DNA from: Acinetobacter kookii
GTDB taxonomy: Bacteria > Pseudomonadota > Gammaproteobacteria > Pseudomonadales > Moraxellaceae
Direction: 5' to 3'
Assembly (NCBI RefSeq): GCF_900096895.1
Contig: NZ_FMYO01000005.1
Coordinates: forward strand, 62,001 to 126,000
Length of the DNA stretch: 64,000 nt
Position 1 is the stretch's first letter; each line of letters starts with the position of its first letter. Both the position numbers and the translations under genes were made by a program. Positions 45,350 to 54,908 of the stretch are shown here, one piece after another. The notes under the pieces are model-generated. The model was not told the DNA's origin, did no database searches, and worked only from the letters and a program-made list of their open reading frames with translations.

Positions 45350-48300
45350 TTATTTAGCTCCCGCCTGTATTTCTTTTCCAGTTGGTGGATAATGCTGTCC
45401 AATAACTGGCTGTCCATTTATTGATTTTGGATGTACTCTAATTACATTACCACCATGGTCATAACTTTCCATCCATTGTCTAACAGCTCCTGTCTTCGGA
45501 TCATACTCTGTAACAAATGAAGCTCCTCTCGTTTGACCCGCCGTCCTTGCTGCAACTTCTGTATTGTAATATCGGATTCTTCCATCAGGTAATGTTTTTG
45601 TTACTTTCGCCATCTTTTGAGCTTTCTCTAATCCAGAAAGCTTTCTATTTAAAGCATCTTGAGCATTTATATTTACAGCATTAGGAATTTCAACTTTAGC
45701 TCCAGCCTTTTCCACTGCTTTCTCAGCGGCTTTAATATCCTTATATACCGCAATTAATTTATTTGTACCTTTCAGAACAATACCAACTCCTTTTCCAACT
45801 GGAATAAACTCATACGGCTCGGTTGGTAAAAGTACTAAAGCTGTTCCTTTTAAAATTTCAAACCCATCTTTTCTAATTTGTATTCCACATGCAGGCTCAC
45901 CTAAACCATATACTGCACATGTATCCTTATACATCTTTTCAGAATAGGCTTTCGCATTTTGAATGTCTTTTACTGAGTCGACATTATTCTCCACAGCATT
46001 CTGCCCAATCACACCCGCCAACTGAGCGTTATAACTCGTGTCTCCTGCAGCTCCACCTATCACTGCACCAATCCCTGCTGTTAAATCTCGGATTTGCGCT
46101 TTTTCAGCTTCTGACAGTAAATTCGCTTGGAACTCCCCATTTACAAAGTACTTAGGATCATCTTTATATTTTTCTGCGAGTTGGTTGGTTAAGTAGTTTG
46201 CTGCAGCTTCACTGGCAACCGCAGCACTTCCGCCTGCAGTCGGGTCTCCACCATTTATATAAGCAAGTGTTGCACCTAATATTGCATGAGACACTAACTG
46301 CGCAGCCGTGTTTTTATCTTCACCATGTCCATACTTGCTGCCAATCACTTGCGCTGCATATGGTGCAAGCGTATTAGTCACCACTTGCAGGTCAGTTTGT
46401 CCACCCAATGCTGCAGTAATGGCTGTAGTCACTGCATTCAGTGCTCGACTGCTATTGCCTCCCATGCCCCATGACTGTGCTTGGTCTGATGCATCTTTGT
46501 ATGCAGGTAATGTACTTTTTAGAAGATTTTGTTTAGTTACATAGTCATCTGTACTGTTATATTCAGCCCACTTTTCTCCACCTTCTGCTTTTAGCTTTTC
46601 AATTGCTTGAGCTTCTGCTGCTTGTTTTTGCGCTTCTGCTTCGGCTTGTTTGTTTTGGCTATAAGTGCGTGTTGCTGCAACAATGGTACTTGTGGCATCC
46701 GATACAGTCTTTTGTTTGTCTAAGATGGCTTGCAAGTCAGGAACATCAGCCACTTGTTGGTTCGCTGTATTGATATCGCTATGGATACCCAGTTCTTTGA
46801 CTGTGGTATCTTTACCACCAATATTAATCTTGCCTTCACTGATCGTGGCATAGGTCGTACTGTTGTCACTGTCTTTGTCTTGTTGTGGTAGTGTCGGACT
46901 AAAGCTTGTACTGTCTCTCCAATTCACATTGTTGGTGTATTGTGCACCTGTACTGTCTTTGCCTTTCTCCTCACCAAATCGTGTACCGCCAGACAGTGCA
47001 ACGGTCGTTGCATTGTGGCTGCTTTCATTTTCGATGTTGCTAAATTTTAGACTGTTTGCAGTGAGATCATTATTTTCTTTTGAAGCGGTAGAGGCAATTG
47101 CGCCGCCTTGCAAATCAACATGGTCTGCTTTGACATGGTAGCCGCCATCCCCTGCAAATAAGCCACTTTGTTGCTTAACACTCTTAGAATTACCTTTCGC
47201 GCTTGAGTTATTAAAATTACCCGATGCATCCCATGCTGTGCCTGCCGAGACTTGCACACGTGCACCTACCCCCATTTGTTCGTTGTTTTGGTCTAAAGTG
47301 TCTTGTTGGCTAATGATGTTTAAGTTTCCACCGACATCTGCATCTATGCGGTTGGCCGTAGCTTGTGCACCTTTCAGCGTAGTATCGCCTTGACTCTTGA
47401 TGCTGATTTTATCTGCATTGAGTGTCGTGTTGTTATGTGTGATGCTTTCTAAGTGATTGCTGCCTTTGCCATAACCTGCCTCTGCATAAACATATACGCC
47501 TGTTTGCGCGCCTACCGATACACCCACACCTACTTGTGCACCTGCATTACTGTTCTTGCCATCTGCATATTCTTTGCTTTGTCCAGATTCAAGTAAGATG
47601 TCTTTGGCTGCATCCAGACTAATTTTATCTTTGGCATTTACTTGCGTATTTTTAAGGTGAATGTCTCCCTCTGTACTGGTCAGGTTAATGTTGCCGCCTG
47701 CATTAAGTACATTGCCTTGTGATGTTGAATAACTGTTGTCTTGGTTGTTCTTGCTGGTGCTAAAGCCTACGCCTGCTTCAGCTTTAAACAATGCCGCTTT
47801 TGAGGTCACAGCATCCGAATTTTGTGCAAGTGCAGCAATGTCTTTTTGTACATTATTAATAGTATTAGCGGTTTGGTAGGCTTGAGCGCCTGCTGCAAGG
47901 CCTTGCAGGGCCTTCGTGCGGTCATCAGCTTTACTCTTTCCGGCATTATCGACTGCATTGATTAAATCAATGAGTGGCGATGTAATTCGGCTAAATACAC
48001 CTACTTTGAGGTCTTTGCTCGATTGGCTGTCACTGCCGGTATTTTGGTCATCGACGATGCTGATATTTTTTGCAGTAATGTTGATATCTTTGCCTGCAAC
48101 CACATCAGCTACTTTTTGATTGTAGTTATTACCTGCTGTAATGTTGACATTGCCATCTAAGCTGCCCAGTTGACTGCGCTCTTGCGTCACACTGACGCTG
48201 CTGCTGTTATTCTGATTGGCCATGTAGCCGTCAAAGCGTTCTGTATCAGAAATCTGTGCGCTGCCCCAGCCTTTGCCCTTTTGGCTTTCGCTTTGATTTT

Positions 48301-51300
48301 GGGTGCTTTGCGCAGACTGAATATTGATGTCCCTGCCTGCAGACAGGCTGAGATCATTTTGTGAAACCACTTTGCTGCCAATGATATTAATATCACCCGC
48401 CTCAGTCTGCAGAACCGTTTTTCCGCCGACAGAAAGTTCTGTCCCTACACTTTGACTCAAACTGCCATTGCCGACCCCTTTGTCGTTATAAACACCGATT
48501 GGGGCAAGGTGATCCCGAGTATCGATACTGAAGCCGCTGCGTTTGGTATCTACACTTTGGCTTTCTGTATTGGAAACCGCCAACAGATCAATATTATTCT
48601 TGGCATGCAGCAAAGCATTGCCTTCTGCAGAGATTTTCGCACCTTGACTGCGGATATCACCGTCTCTGGCAATAATATTTAAATTGCCGCCTGCAGTCAC
48701 TTCAGTGCCTACAGACTGAGTGGATGTTGATTGAGAGCTATTGTTAATCTTTTGATGACTGGCCGTGATCACAACCGGTGTCGTTGCCGCCATAGTCGCT
48801 TTGCGTGCAGTTTCTGCGCTGGACATGATCTTGCCTACTGCGCTGTCAGAGAAGTCATTATTCTCCTTGCTCTTCTTCACAGAAGAGGCAGCAGCAGCTT
48901 CAGCGCTGTAAGTGATGCCGACAGAGATGCCGGACTGCTTGCTATCAAACTGGCTTTGCTGTTTCTGACTGATATTCAAGGCATTTAAATGAACATTCGC
49001 GCCTTGCAGATTCATGTCTTTAGCTGCTGACAGCTGTGCCGCTTCTGCAGTCAAATCTTTACCAGCCACAACATTCACATTGCCAGCCAGACTCGATACC
49101 ACACTTTGCGTCAAATCAGTAGATTGAGCGGCATCTTTACTGTGCACATTGGATTTTCCATAGCCGACACTTGCCACGCCATCGGAAACACTGGCTGTAA
49201 ATCCAGATTTTTTAACCGTGCTTTCCGACACTTCTGAAGACTGATTTTCAGCAGCCTTAATTGAAATATTCTCTTTCGCCTGTATCTGCGTTAAATCATC
49301 AGAAATGACATTGCTGCCGCGGATGCTGACATTATTGCCATCCAGAATGACCTTGTTGCCATCAATACTGCTGGCAAGCGCTTCATTGCGCTGTGTTTTA
49401 AAATACGAATCTGAGTTTTTTTTGCTGAAAGCGCTTCCGCCGGTTTCAATATTCCGCGCTTCAACTTTCTGTTCTGTCCGCCCTTCTGAGATCGTCAAAT
49501 TGTCTTGCGCTGAAAGCGCCGCAGTTCCTGTAACACTGGATATGTTAGAACCTGTGATCTGAATATTCTGACCCATCAGGTAAATATCGCCTTGTCCTGC
49601 AATTTGGCTGCCGACATCTGTTCGGTAGCTGCTATGGTTGAAGTTTTGCGCATCTGACTGAATATGCGTAGTACGGCCCACATTGACTGTCCCGACATCC
49701 ACATCCCCAGCCGTCTGAATAACAGTAGAGCCATTGCTGTTGGCGATTTCAGCAGCCTTCATGTGGGTATTGCCGCCCACACGGATACTGATTGTGGTGC
49801 TTAAATTCTCTGTATCGGTATTTTGCGTATTCAGCGAACCGTTGACATACAGTCCGGCAACACGGTCTATGCCGGTTTGACTGAAATAGCTTTGGCCAAT
49901 CTGATGTTCTGAACTCAACGTCGTGGTATTTAAATTAAAATTCCGTCCAACATCCAACTGGATGACCTGATCTGCAATAATTTGACCGCCTGCAATATTG
50001 AGATCCTTTGCTGTCGTGACCGCTGCTTGATTGGCTTGAATCCGCCCGTTCAGCAAATCGACATTTTCCGCATTCAATACAACAGCATTGCGTCCAGCAA
50101 TCACTGCGGAATTCAGCACATCGCCTTGTATTTTGATATTGACTGTTTCAGCAGAGATTAATGTACCGTCACCTTTTAAATCGCCTACGCGCGCTTTGAC
50201 ATACACTTGTGGCACCAAGGCTTTTTGCTTGCTGCCATTCGGCAAGGTCACTTCTTTTTCTTCCAGCCATACAATATCACTGGTCAGCTGTGCAATCTGC
50301 GCTGCGGTCAAGCCAATGCCTGGACGCAGGCCGTATGCTTTTGCAAAAGACAGCCCATTGTTCATTAAGGCTTTGTATTGCTCTTCATCTGATCCATAGC
50401 CTTCAAGGAATCTAAAACCGGTTAATTGTGCAACCTGATCCTGCACCATGCGCTGTTCATAGTAGCCATCGCCCAAGCGCTTCTGCTGCATGCTTGGATC
50501 CAGACCCAGCGCGCTCAACATATAGTCCGAGGACAGCCAGTTTTTATAATTGGCAAAAGCTGGATCGGTTTCAATGAGATAATGGGCGCTGCTGTCTTTA
50601 TTGACCTTGTATAAAGCGCTGTTGGGTACTTTGAACTGACTGTTGTCCACTGCCCGAATTTCAGTATCGGTGCCAGTGGCAGCAGCTAAATCCACCTGAT
50701 CTTTTACACTTCCAGCAGTACCATCCGCCTGATCAATTTTGATATCCAGCGCATCAGCCTGCACTGGATCAATCGAAGCATTCGAGCCCGTTAGATTCAT
50801 AAACGGCTTGGCAATGCTGACCGGCAAGGGTTCGCTGCCTAAGCTTTCCTGCATCCACGCATGATAATCAACCTCATGATCATGGTCTCCGCCATCCAAA
50901 TAATGCAGTTCCTGTGTGCCGGTATAAAGCACTTTGGTCAGGCCATCTACACCGATATTTTGCATGATTGCGCTTTGATCCGCACTGATGCCATTCACGT
51001 TCAGCTGCTGGCCTGCCAGAATCTGGCTCTTGTCGTTGACAATACTGTCAGCATTGTCAAAATTCAGATTGCCGCCGGCTTGTATCAGCCCCGGTGCAGA
51101 TTCGGTTACCTGGGTCTCATAGTGTTCGATGTCATAGCGGTAAACTGTCCAGTCTTCACTACCATTACCACCAAAATACACACCGTCAAAAGTTTTCCAA
51201 CCGCCGCCGTACTCCTTCACCAACCCTTTTTCAACATTGACCAAAACCAAATCGGTATCAAAATTGGCATTGCTGTTATTGACTTGCCGTGCAGAGAAAT

Positions 51301-54300
51301 ACAAATCTCCCAGCGCTTCAATCCGCGCACCCGCATTATTTACGGTTTGTGCCGTGCCCGCAGCTTGATGATTCTGGTCTAACACACCGCCCAAATAAAA
51401 ATCACCCGCACTTAAAATCAGAGCCTGGCTGTCATAATCGGCTGGATTAGCCAGGTTATTTAAGGTATTTACCCCAATATCCAGGCGTTCCCGCGCTGCA
51501 ATCACAGGCGCTTTACCTGCTGCATCCGGACGGTTATTCAGCGTATCAGCTTGCAGCGCCAGCGCAGTGCCATAAATGCGCCCTGTGCCTTCATTATCAA
51601 TCTGCGCAGCTTTCAGAACTGTGACATCGCCATTGATCAAGCCCGCATTGTAAATGCTGTTCACCGCGTTCAGCGCTGTTTGCTGTGCCTGCAATGATGC
51701 ATCAGCCGTTAAATTTCGGATGATATTGGCCTGAATATTCAGCCCATTCCCGGCAGTGATTGCTCCCGAGTTATCCAGATCCTGCTGCAGCGCCACATTT
51801 AGCTGCCCATTGGCCTGCAGCACCGCATCTTTGCCATGCTGATAAGTATCAGTCAGAGCAATATCCGCATCACCCAGACTGATCACTTGCCCATCACCGC
51901 TCAGCTGTTTTGCGTCAATCTTTAATTTCCCGCCAGCGAGCAGCTGTCCTTGCCGGTTTTGGATCATCAGCTGCTGCGAATCAGATTTCAGCTGCAATTG
52001 ATTTACCGCACTAACCAAGCCTTGCCCATTCTGCACCTGCTGCGCCACATTTAAGAGAGCGTTACTGTTGGCGCGTATTGCGCCTTGGCGGTTATCCAGA
52101 GACTGAACAGCAATCTGAAGATTCTCTGCATGAATTCCTTGTCCTTCTGCCACAGCTGTTTGGCTGTTCAGCAGCTGCTCAGCATTGATCTGCAAGTCTT
52201 TGCCGGCAATGATTTGACTGCCTACAGCTGAAACCGCGCTGTTGTCTACAACCGCAGCGCGCAGAATGATATTGCCCTGTGCTGTAATTTGCCCTTCCTG
52301 GTTATTCACTTCACCCGCAACATCAGCAGTCACATCCGCTGCACTGCTGATCTGGCCTTTTTGATTCTGCAGCTGCTGGGCAGAGATTTCCACTGCGCCA
52401 TTGGCACCAATAAAGCCTTGCTGGCTGTTCAGCTGCTTCACGTTCTGAATGCTCAAGGCTTGCTGCGCAATCAAGCCGCCGGATGCGCCTGACTGCTGAT
52501 TGCTTAAATTTTGATTTTGAACATTAATTTTTAAATTTTGTCCTGCTTGAATTAAGCCGGCATCATTATTCAAGCCATAGCTGTCAATCTGAATGTCAGC
52601 ACCTGCACTGATCTGTCCGGATTGATTCGATAAAGCTGCCGCATTGCTGGTCAAACTCAGCGCATGCTGAGCAATCAATTGCCCTTGCTGATTCTGAATG
52701 CTGTCTGCCTGAATCTTCAAATCTCCAGCCGACTGAATCTGCCCTTTTGCATTATCCAATGTTTTAAGCTGAATATTAAGGCCATCCGCAATCAGCTGAC
52801 CTTGCTGATTGACCAGGCTTTGAGCCTCAATGCTGCTGCTTTTCGCTGCCTGAATGATGCCAGCAGTATTATTGATCTGACCCTGCACCTGCAGCTGCAG
52901 ACTGCTTTGTTCAGAGTACAGTGTCCCTTCTGTATTGTTTAGCTGGCCGGCTTGCAGATCAAGAGCCTGCTGTGCAGCAATCAGTCCTTCTTGGTTATCC
53001 AGCAGATCTGACGTTTGAATGCTGACCGTATCCAGCGCCTGTACCTGACCTTGCTGATTATTGAATGTCTGGCTTTGCAGAATCAAGCTGTGCTGAGCAA
53101 AAAGCGAACCTTTTTCATTATTGATACTGTCGGTATGAATATTGGCCTGCTCTACAGCCAGCTGCCCGGATTGATTGACAAATGCGCCGCCGCTGACATT
53201 CAGCAGCCCCAGCTGCAGCTGCCCGCCAGTATTGTCCAAACCATTCTGCGTGCTTAAATCAATGCCGCCATTGGCCTCAATACTGCCGCCATCATTATTT
53301 AAGCTTTGTGCTATGCGGATATAGCCCGTTGCATAGGTTTTAACAGGCAAATCTGTATTTTCAACAACGGATAAGCTGCCACCATCCTGCGCCTGATTCA
53401 CTGGCTGTTCCGCCACAGGGTCAGTTGCGCCGCCAGATGAACCCGTACCGCCAGTACTGCCGCCAGAAGACGCCGATGCAGCTACCCCGATTTTACCTGC
53501 GGTGTTGCTGATCTTCTCTGCCTGTAGCGCTAAAGCCTGAGTACCAGTTTGCTGAATGCTTCCTGTATTTTTCAGCTCATTTGCATCCAGCGCAATCCGC
53601 GCCGCATTGATTTTGCCCGCATTTTGAATGGCTGCGCTTTGACTTAAATACAGCTCATCGCCACTGCTGATTAAGCCGCTATTGCTTAAGTTCTGGCTTT
53701 GTACTGTGACTTTCGCTGCCGCACTGCTGATATTACCGCTATTGGCAATATTGTTTGCCTGCACATCCAGCTGGCCTTTATTGGCAATGATATTGCCTGA
53801 GTTGACTAAATCACCATTGGCATTCAAGGTCAGCTGATTTTCAGTGGCATTGATCGAGCCCGCATTGCGCACACCCAGGCCCGCTTCTGTACCTACCAAA
53901 AAGATTTTTCCGGCGTACATGCCGCCCAGCTGTGCAACATCCAGTGCATAACCAGGCTGATCGGGATTGGGCGTTAAATTTGATGCCGAAGGATTGATCT
54001 GTGGCATAACCTGGTCTTTGACGTTAATATCATTTTGACCTAAAACTGCATTCAGCCTGTTAGCATAAAGTCCAGCATTGACACTTAAAGCCCGCGCGTA
54101 GATATCGGTATAAGGCGTTAAGCTGCCGTTTAAGCCTTTGCCTTCAATGGTCACTTGACCATCACGTACACGGAATGATTCCAAATAGCCTTGATTCATT
54201 ACCGCCTGGCCGGTGGTTAAAGTAAAACGATCTGCATTAATCACGCCACAGCCATCACAAACCAGACCCGATGGATTGGCAATCACCACTTGTGCAGACT

Positions 54301-54844
54301 TGCCTGCCACTTCCAGATAGCCTTTTAGCTGGCTCGGATTGCTGCTATTGACTTCGTTTAAGATAACTTTGGCTTCACCATTCGCCAGCCATGGATTCCC
54401 CTGTACCCAGCCACCGATTTGAGTCTGAGCATTATTTCGCGAGTTATTTAAAATCGCACCTTCCTGCCCCACATCAAATTGCGTGTAGGTATTGCGTGAA
54501 ACACCGCCAGCGCTGGGTGTTTGAATATTGACTTGAGTGAGGCCATTGCTGCTGTTCAGAATGGTCGCTTGCTGTGAATTCGGCGCAGATTTATCCGCAA
54601 TAATCTGAGTATTTGCCATACTGCTCAGCGGCATAGTATAAATCACTGCGCCCAACAGGCTGAGCACGGCAAAATTCAGCGGATTGAGTTTTTTTAAAGT
54701 TTGAGGTGTAAATTGCGGCGTATCTGCAGCACTGATGGCCTCACTTTGACCTACTGTCTTGCTGCGGCTTTTGACAATTTCCGCAACAGCAACAAACATG
54801 CCGCGCGCTTGGCTAAAAATAATACGGTAGCAATTCTTATTCAC
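45350..54844 (-). CDS. cdiA: CdiA, filamentous contact-dependent inhibition toxin
   Basis: 3164 aa from a GTG at 54844 with AAGGG 9 nt upstream. Domains in order: extended signal peptide (ESPR, MNKNCYRIIFSQARG, then a hydrophobic stretch ending SSMA at about 78); TPS secretion/haemagglutination domain (about 80-330, with NPSGLVCDGCGVIN); long filamentous haemagglutinin repeats (about 340-1200); a central region with Tyr/Trp-rich segments typical of receptor binding (about 1200-1600); haemagglutinin-repeat type 2 (about 1650-2650); pretoxin with GHGEDKN and VENN near residue 2952; then a toxin tip of about 212 aa. The tip's active part (LPDGRIRYYNTEVAARTAG ... YDHGGNVIRVHP) is not a type I can name. 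CdiA is exported by CdiB and delivers the tip to neighbouring bacteria. Confidence 0.9.
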   Translation of the reverse strand: MNKNCYRIIFSQARGMFVAVAEIVKSRSKTVGQSEAISAADTPQFTPQTLKKLNPLNFAVLSLLGAVIYTMPLSSMANTQIIADKSAPNSQQATILNSSNGLTQVNIQTPSAGGVSRNTYTQFDVGQEGAILNNSRNNAQTQIGGWVQGNPWLANGEAKVILNEVNSSNPSQLKGYLEVAGKSAQVVIANPSGLVCDGCGVINADRFTLTTGQAVMNQGYLESFRVRDGQVTIEGKGLNGSLTPYTDIYARALSVNAGLYANRLNAVLGQNDINVKDQVMPQINPSASNLTPNPDQPGYALDVAQLGGMYAGKIFLVGTEAGLGVRNAGSINATENQLTLNANGDLVNSGNIIANKGQLDVQANNIANSGNISSAAAKVTVQSQNLSNSGLISSGDELYLSQSAAIQNAGKINAARIALDANELKNTGSIQQTGTQALALQAEKISNTAGKIGVAASASSGGSTGGTGSSGGATDPVAEQPVNQAQDGGSLSVVENTDLPVKTYATGYIRIAQSLNNDGGSIEANGGIDLSTQNGLDNTGGQLQLGLLNVSGGAFVNQSGQLAVEQANIHTDSINNEKGSLFAQHSLILQSQTFNNQQGQVQALDTVSIQTSDLLDNQEGLIAAQQALDLQAGQLNNTEGTLYSEQSSLQLQVQGQINNTAGIIQAAKSSSIEAQSLVNQQGQLIADGLNIQLKTLDNAKGQIQSAGDLKIQADSIQNQQGQLIAQHALSLTSNAAALSNQSGQISAGADIQIDSYGLNNDAGLIQAGQNLKINVQNQNLSNQQSGASGGLIAQQALSIQNVKQLNSQQGFIGANGAVEISAQQLQNQKGQISSAADVTADVAGEVNNQEGQITAQGNIILRAAVVDNSAVSAVGSQIIAGKDLQINAEQLLNSQTAVAEGQGIHAENLQIAVQSLDNRQGAIRANSNALLNVAQQVQNGQGLVSAVNQLQLKSDSQQLMIQNRQGQLLAGGKLKIDAKQLSGDGQVISLGDADIALTDTYQHGKDAVLQANGQLNVALQQDLDNSGAITAGNGLNIQANIIRNLTADASLQAQQTALNAVNSIYNAGLINGDVTVLKAAQIDNEGTGRIYGTALALQADTLNNRPDAAGKAPVIAARERLDIGVNTLNNLANPADYDSQALILSAGDFYLGGVLDQNHQAAGTAQTVNNAGARIEALGDLYFSARQVNNSNANFDTDLVLVNVEKGLVKEYGGGWKTFDGVYFGGNGSEDWTVYRYDIEHYETQVTESAPGLIQAGGNLNFDNADSIVNDKSQILAGQQLNVNGISADQSAIMQNIGVDGLTKVLYTGTQELHYLDGGDHDHEVDYHAWMQESLGSEPLPVSIAKPFMNLTGSNASIDPVQADALDIKIDQADGTAGSVKDQVDLAAATGTDTEIRAVDNSQFKVPNSALYKVNKDSSAHYLIETDPAFANYKNWLSSDYMLSALGLDPSMQQKRLGDGYYEQRMVQDQVAQLTGFRFLEGYGSDEEQYKALMNNGLSFAKAYGLRPGIGLTAAQIAQLTSDIVWLEEKEVTLPNGSKQKALVPQVYVKARVGDLKGDGTLISAETVNIKIQGDVLNSAVIAGRNAVVLNAENVDLLNGRIQANQAAVTTAKDLNIAGGQIIADQVIQLDVGRNFNLNTTTLSSEHQIGQSYFSQTGIDRVAGLYVNGSLNTQNTDTENLSTTISIRVGGNTHMKAAEIANSNGSTVIQTAGDVDVGTVNVGRTTHIQSDAQNFNHSSYRTDVGSQIAGQGDIYLMGQNIQITGSNISSVTGTAALSAQDNLTISEGRTEQKVEARNIETGGSAFSKKNSDSYFKTQRNEALASSIDGNKVILDGNNVSIRGSNVISDDLTQIQAKENISIKAAENQSSEVSESTVKKSGFTASVSDGVASVGYGKSNVHSKDAAQSTDLTQSVVSSLAGNVNVVAGKDLTAEAAQLSAAKDMNLQGANVHLNALNISQKQQSQFDSKQSGISVGITYSAEAAAASSVKKSKENNDFSDSAVGKIMSSAETARKATMAATTPVVITASHQKINNSSQSTSTQSVGTEVTAGGNLNIIARDGDIRSQGAKISAEGNALLHAKNNIDLLAVSNTESQSVDTKRSGFSIDTRDHLAPIGVYNDKGVGNGSLSQSVGTELSVGGKTVLQTEAGDINIIGSKVVSQNDLSLSAGRDINIQSAQSTQNQSESQKGKGWGSAQISDTERFDGYMANQNNSSSVSVTQERSQLGSLDGNVNITAGNNYNQKVADVVAGKDINITAKNISIVDDQNTGSDSQSSKDLKVGVFSRITSPLIDLINAVDNAGKSKADDRTKALQGLAAGAQAYQTANTINNVQKDIAALAQNSDAVTSKAALFKAEAGVGFSTSKNNQDNSYSTSQGNVLNAGGNINLTSTEGDIHLKNTQVNAKDKISLDAAKDILLESGQSKEYADGKNSNAGAQVGVGVSVGAQTGVYVYAEAGYGKGSNHLESITHNNTTLNADKISIKSQGDTTLKGAQATANRIDADVGGNLNIISQQDTLDQNNEQMGVGARVQVSAGTAWDASGNFNNSSAKGNSKSVKQQSGLFAGDGGYHVKADHVDLQGGAIASTASKENNDLTANSLKFSNIENESSHNATTVALSGGTRFGEEKGKDSTGAQYTNNVNWRDSTSFSPTLPQQDKDSDNSTTYATISEGKINIGGKDTTVKELGIHSDINTANQQVADVPDLQAILDKQKTVSDATSTIVAATRTYSQNKQAEAEAQKQAAEAQAIEKLKAEGGEKWAEYNSTDDYVTKQNLLKSTLPAYKDASDQAQSWGMGGNSSRALNAVTTAITAALGGQTDLQVVTNTLAPYAAQVIGSKYGHGEDKNTAAQLVSHAILGATLAYINGGDPTAGGSAAVASEAAANYLTNQLAEKYKDDPKYFVNGEFQANLLSEAEKAQIRDLTAGIGAVIGGAAGDTSYNAQLAGVIGQNAVENNVDSVKDIQNAKAYSEKMYKDTCAVYGLGEPACGIQIRKDGFEILKGTALVLLPTEPYEFIPVGKGVGIVLKGTNKLIAVYKDIKAAEKAVEKAGAKVEIPNAVNINAQDALNRKLSGLEKAQKMAKVTKTLPDGRIRYYNTEVAARTAGQTRGASFVTEYDPKTGAVRQWMESYDHGGNVIRVHPKSINGQPVIGQHYPPTGKEIQAGAK
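45983..46330 (-). repeat. cdi pretoxin repeat, copy 1 (inside cdiA)
   Basis: The reference copy encoding GHGEDKN to VENN. Two further copies lie at 44641-44985 and 43321-43660, in the same orientation. Confidence 0.85.
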
Positions 54845-54908
54845 AGCAATTTACCCTTTAATCTTTATATTTTTTTCAATGTTTTTTAAAAAAGCTTGCA
54901 CTCAAAAA

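Noticed and set aside
50861..51382. 173-codon plus-strand frame inside cdiA
   Set aside because: It lies wholly antisense to the CdiA coding sequence, and its isoleucine-rich composition mirrors it. No translation signals.
46308..53260. Many plus-strand open frames opposite cdiA, some over 100 codons
   Set aside because: They are shadows of a repetitive, compositionally biased gene. They lack ribosome sites, known domains and conserved starts.
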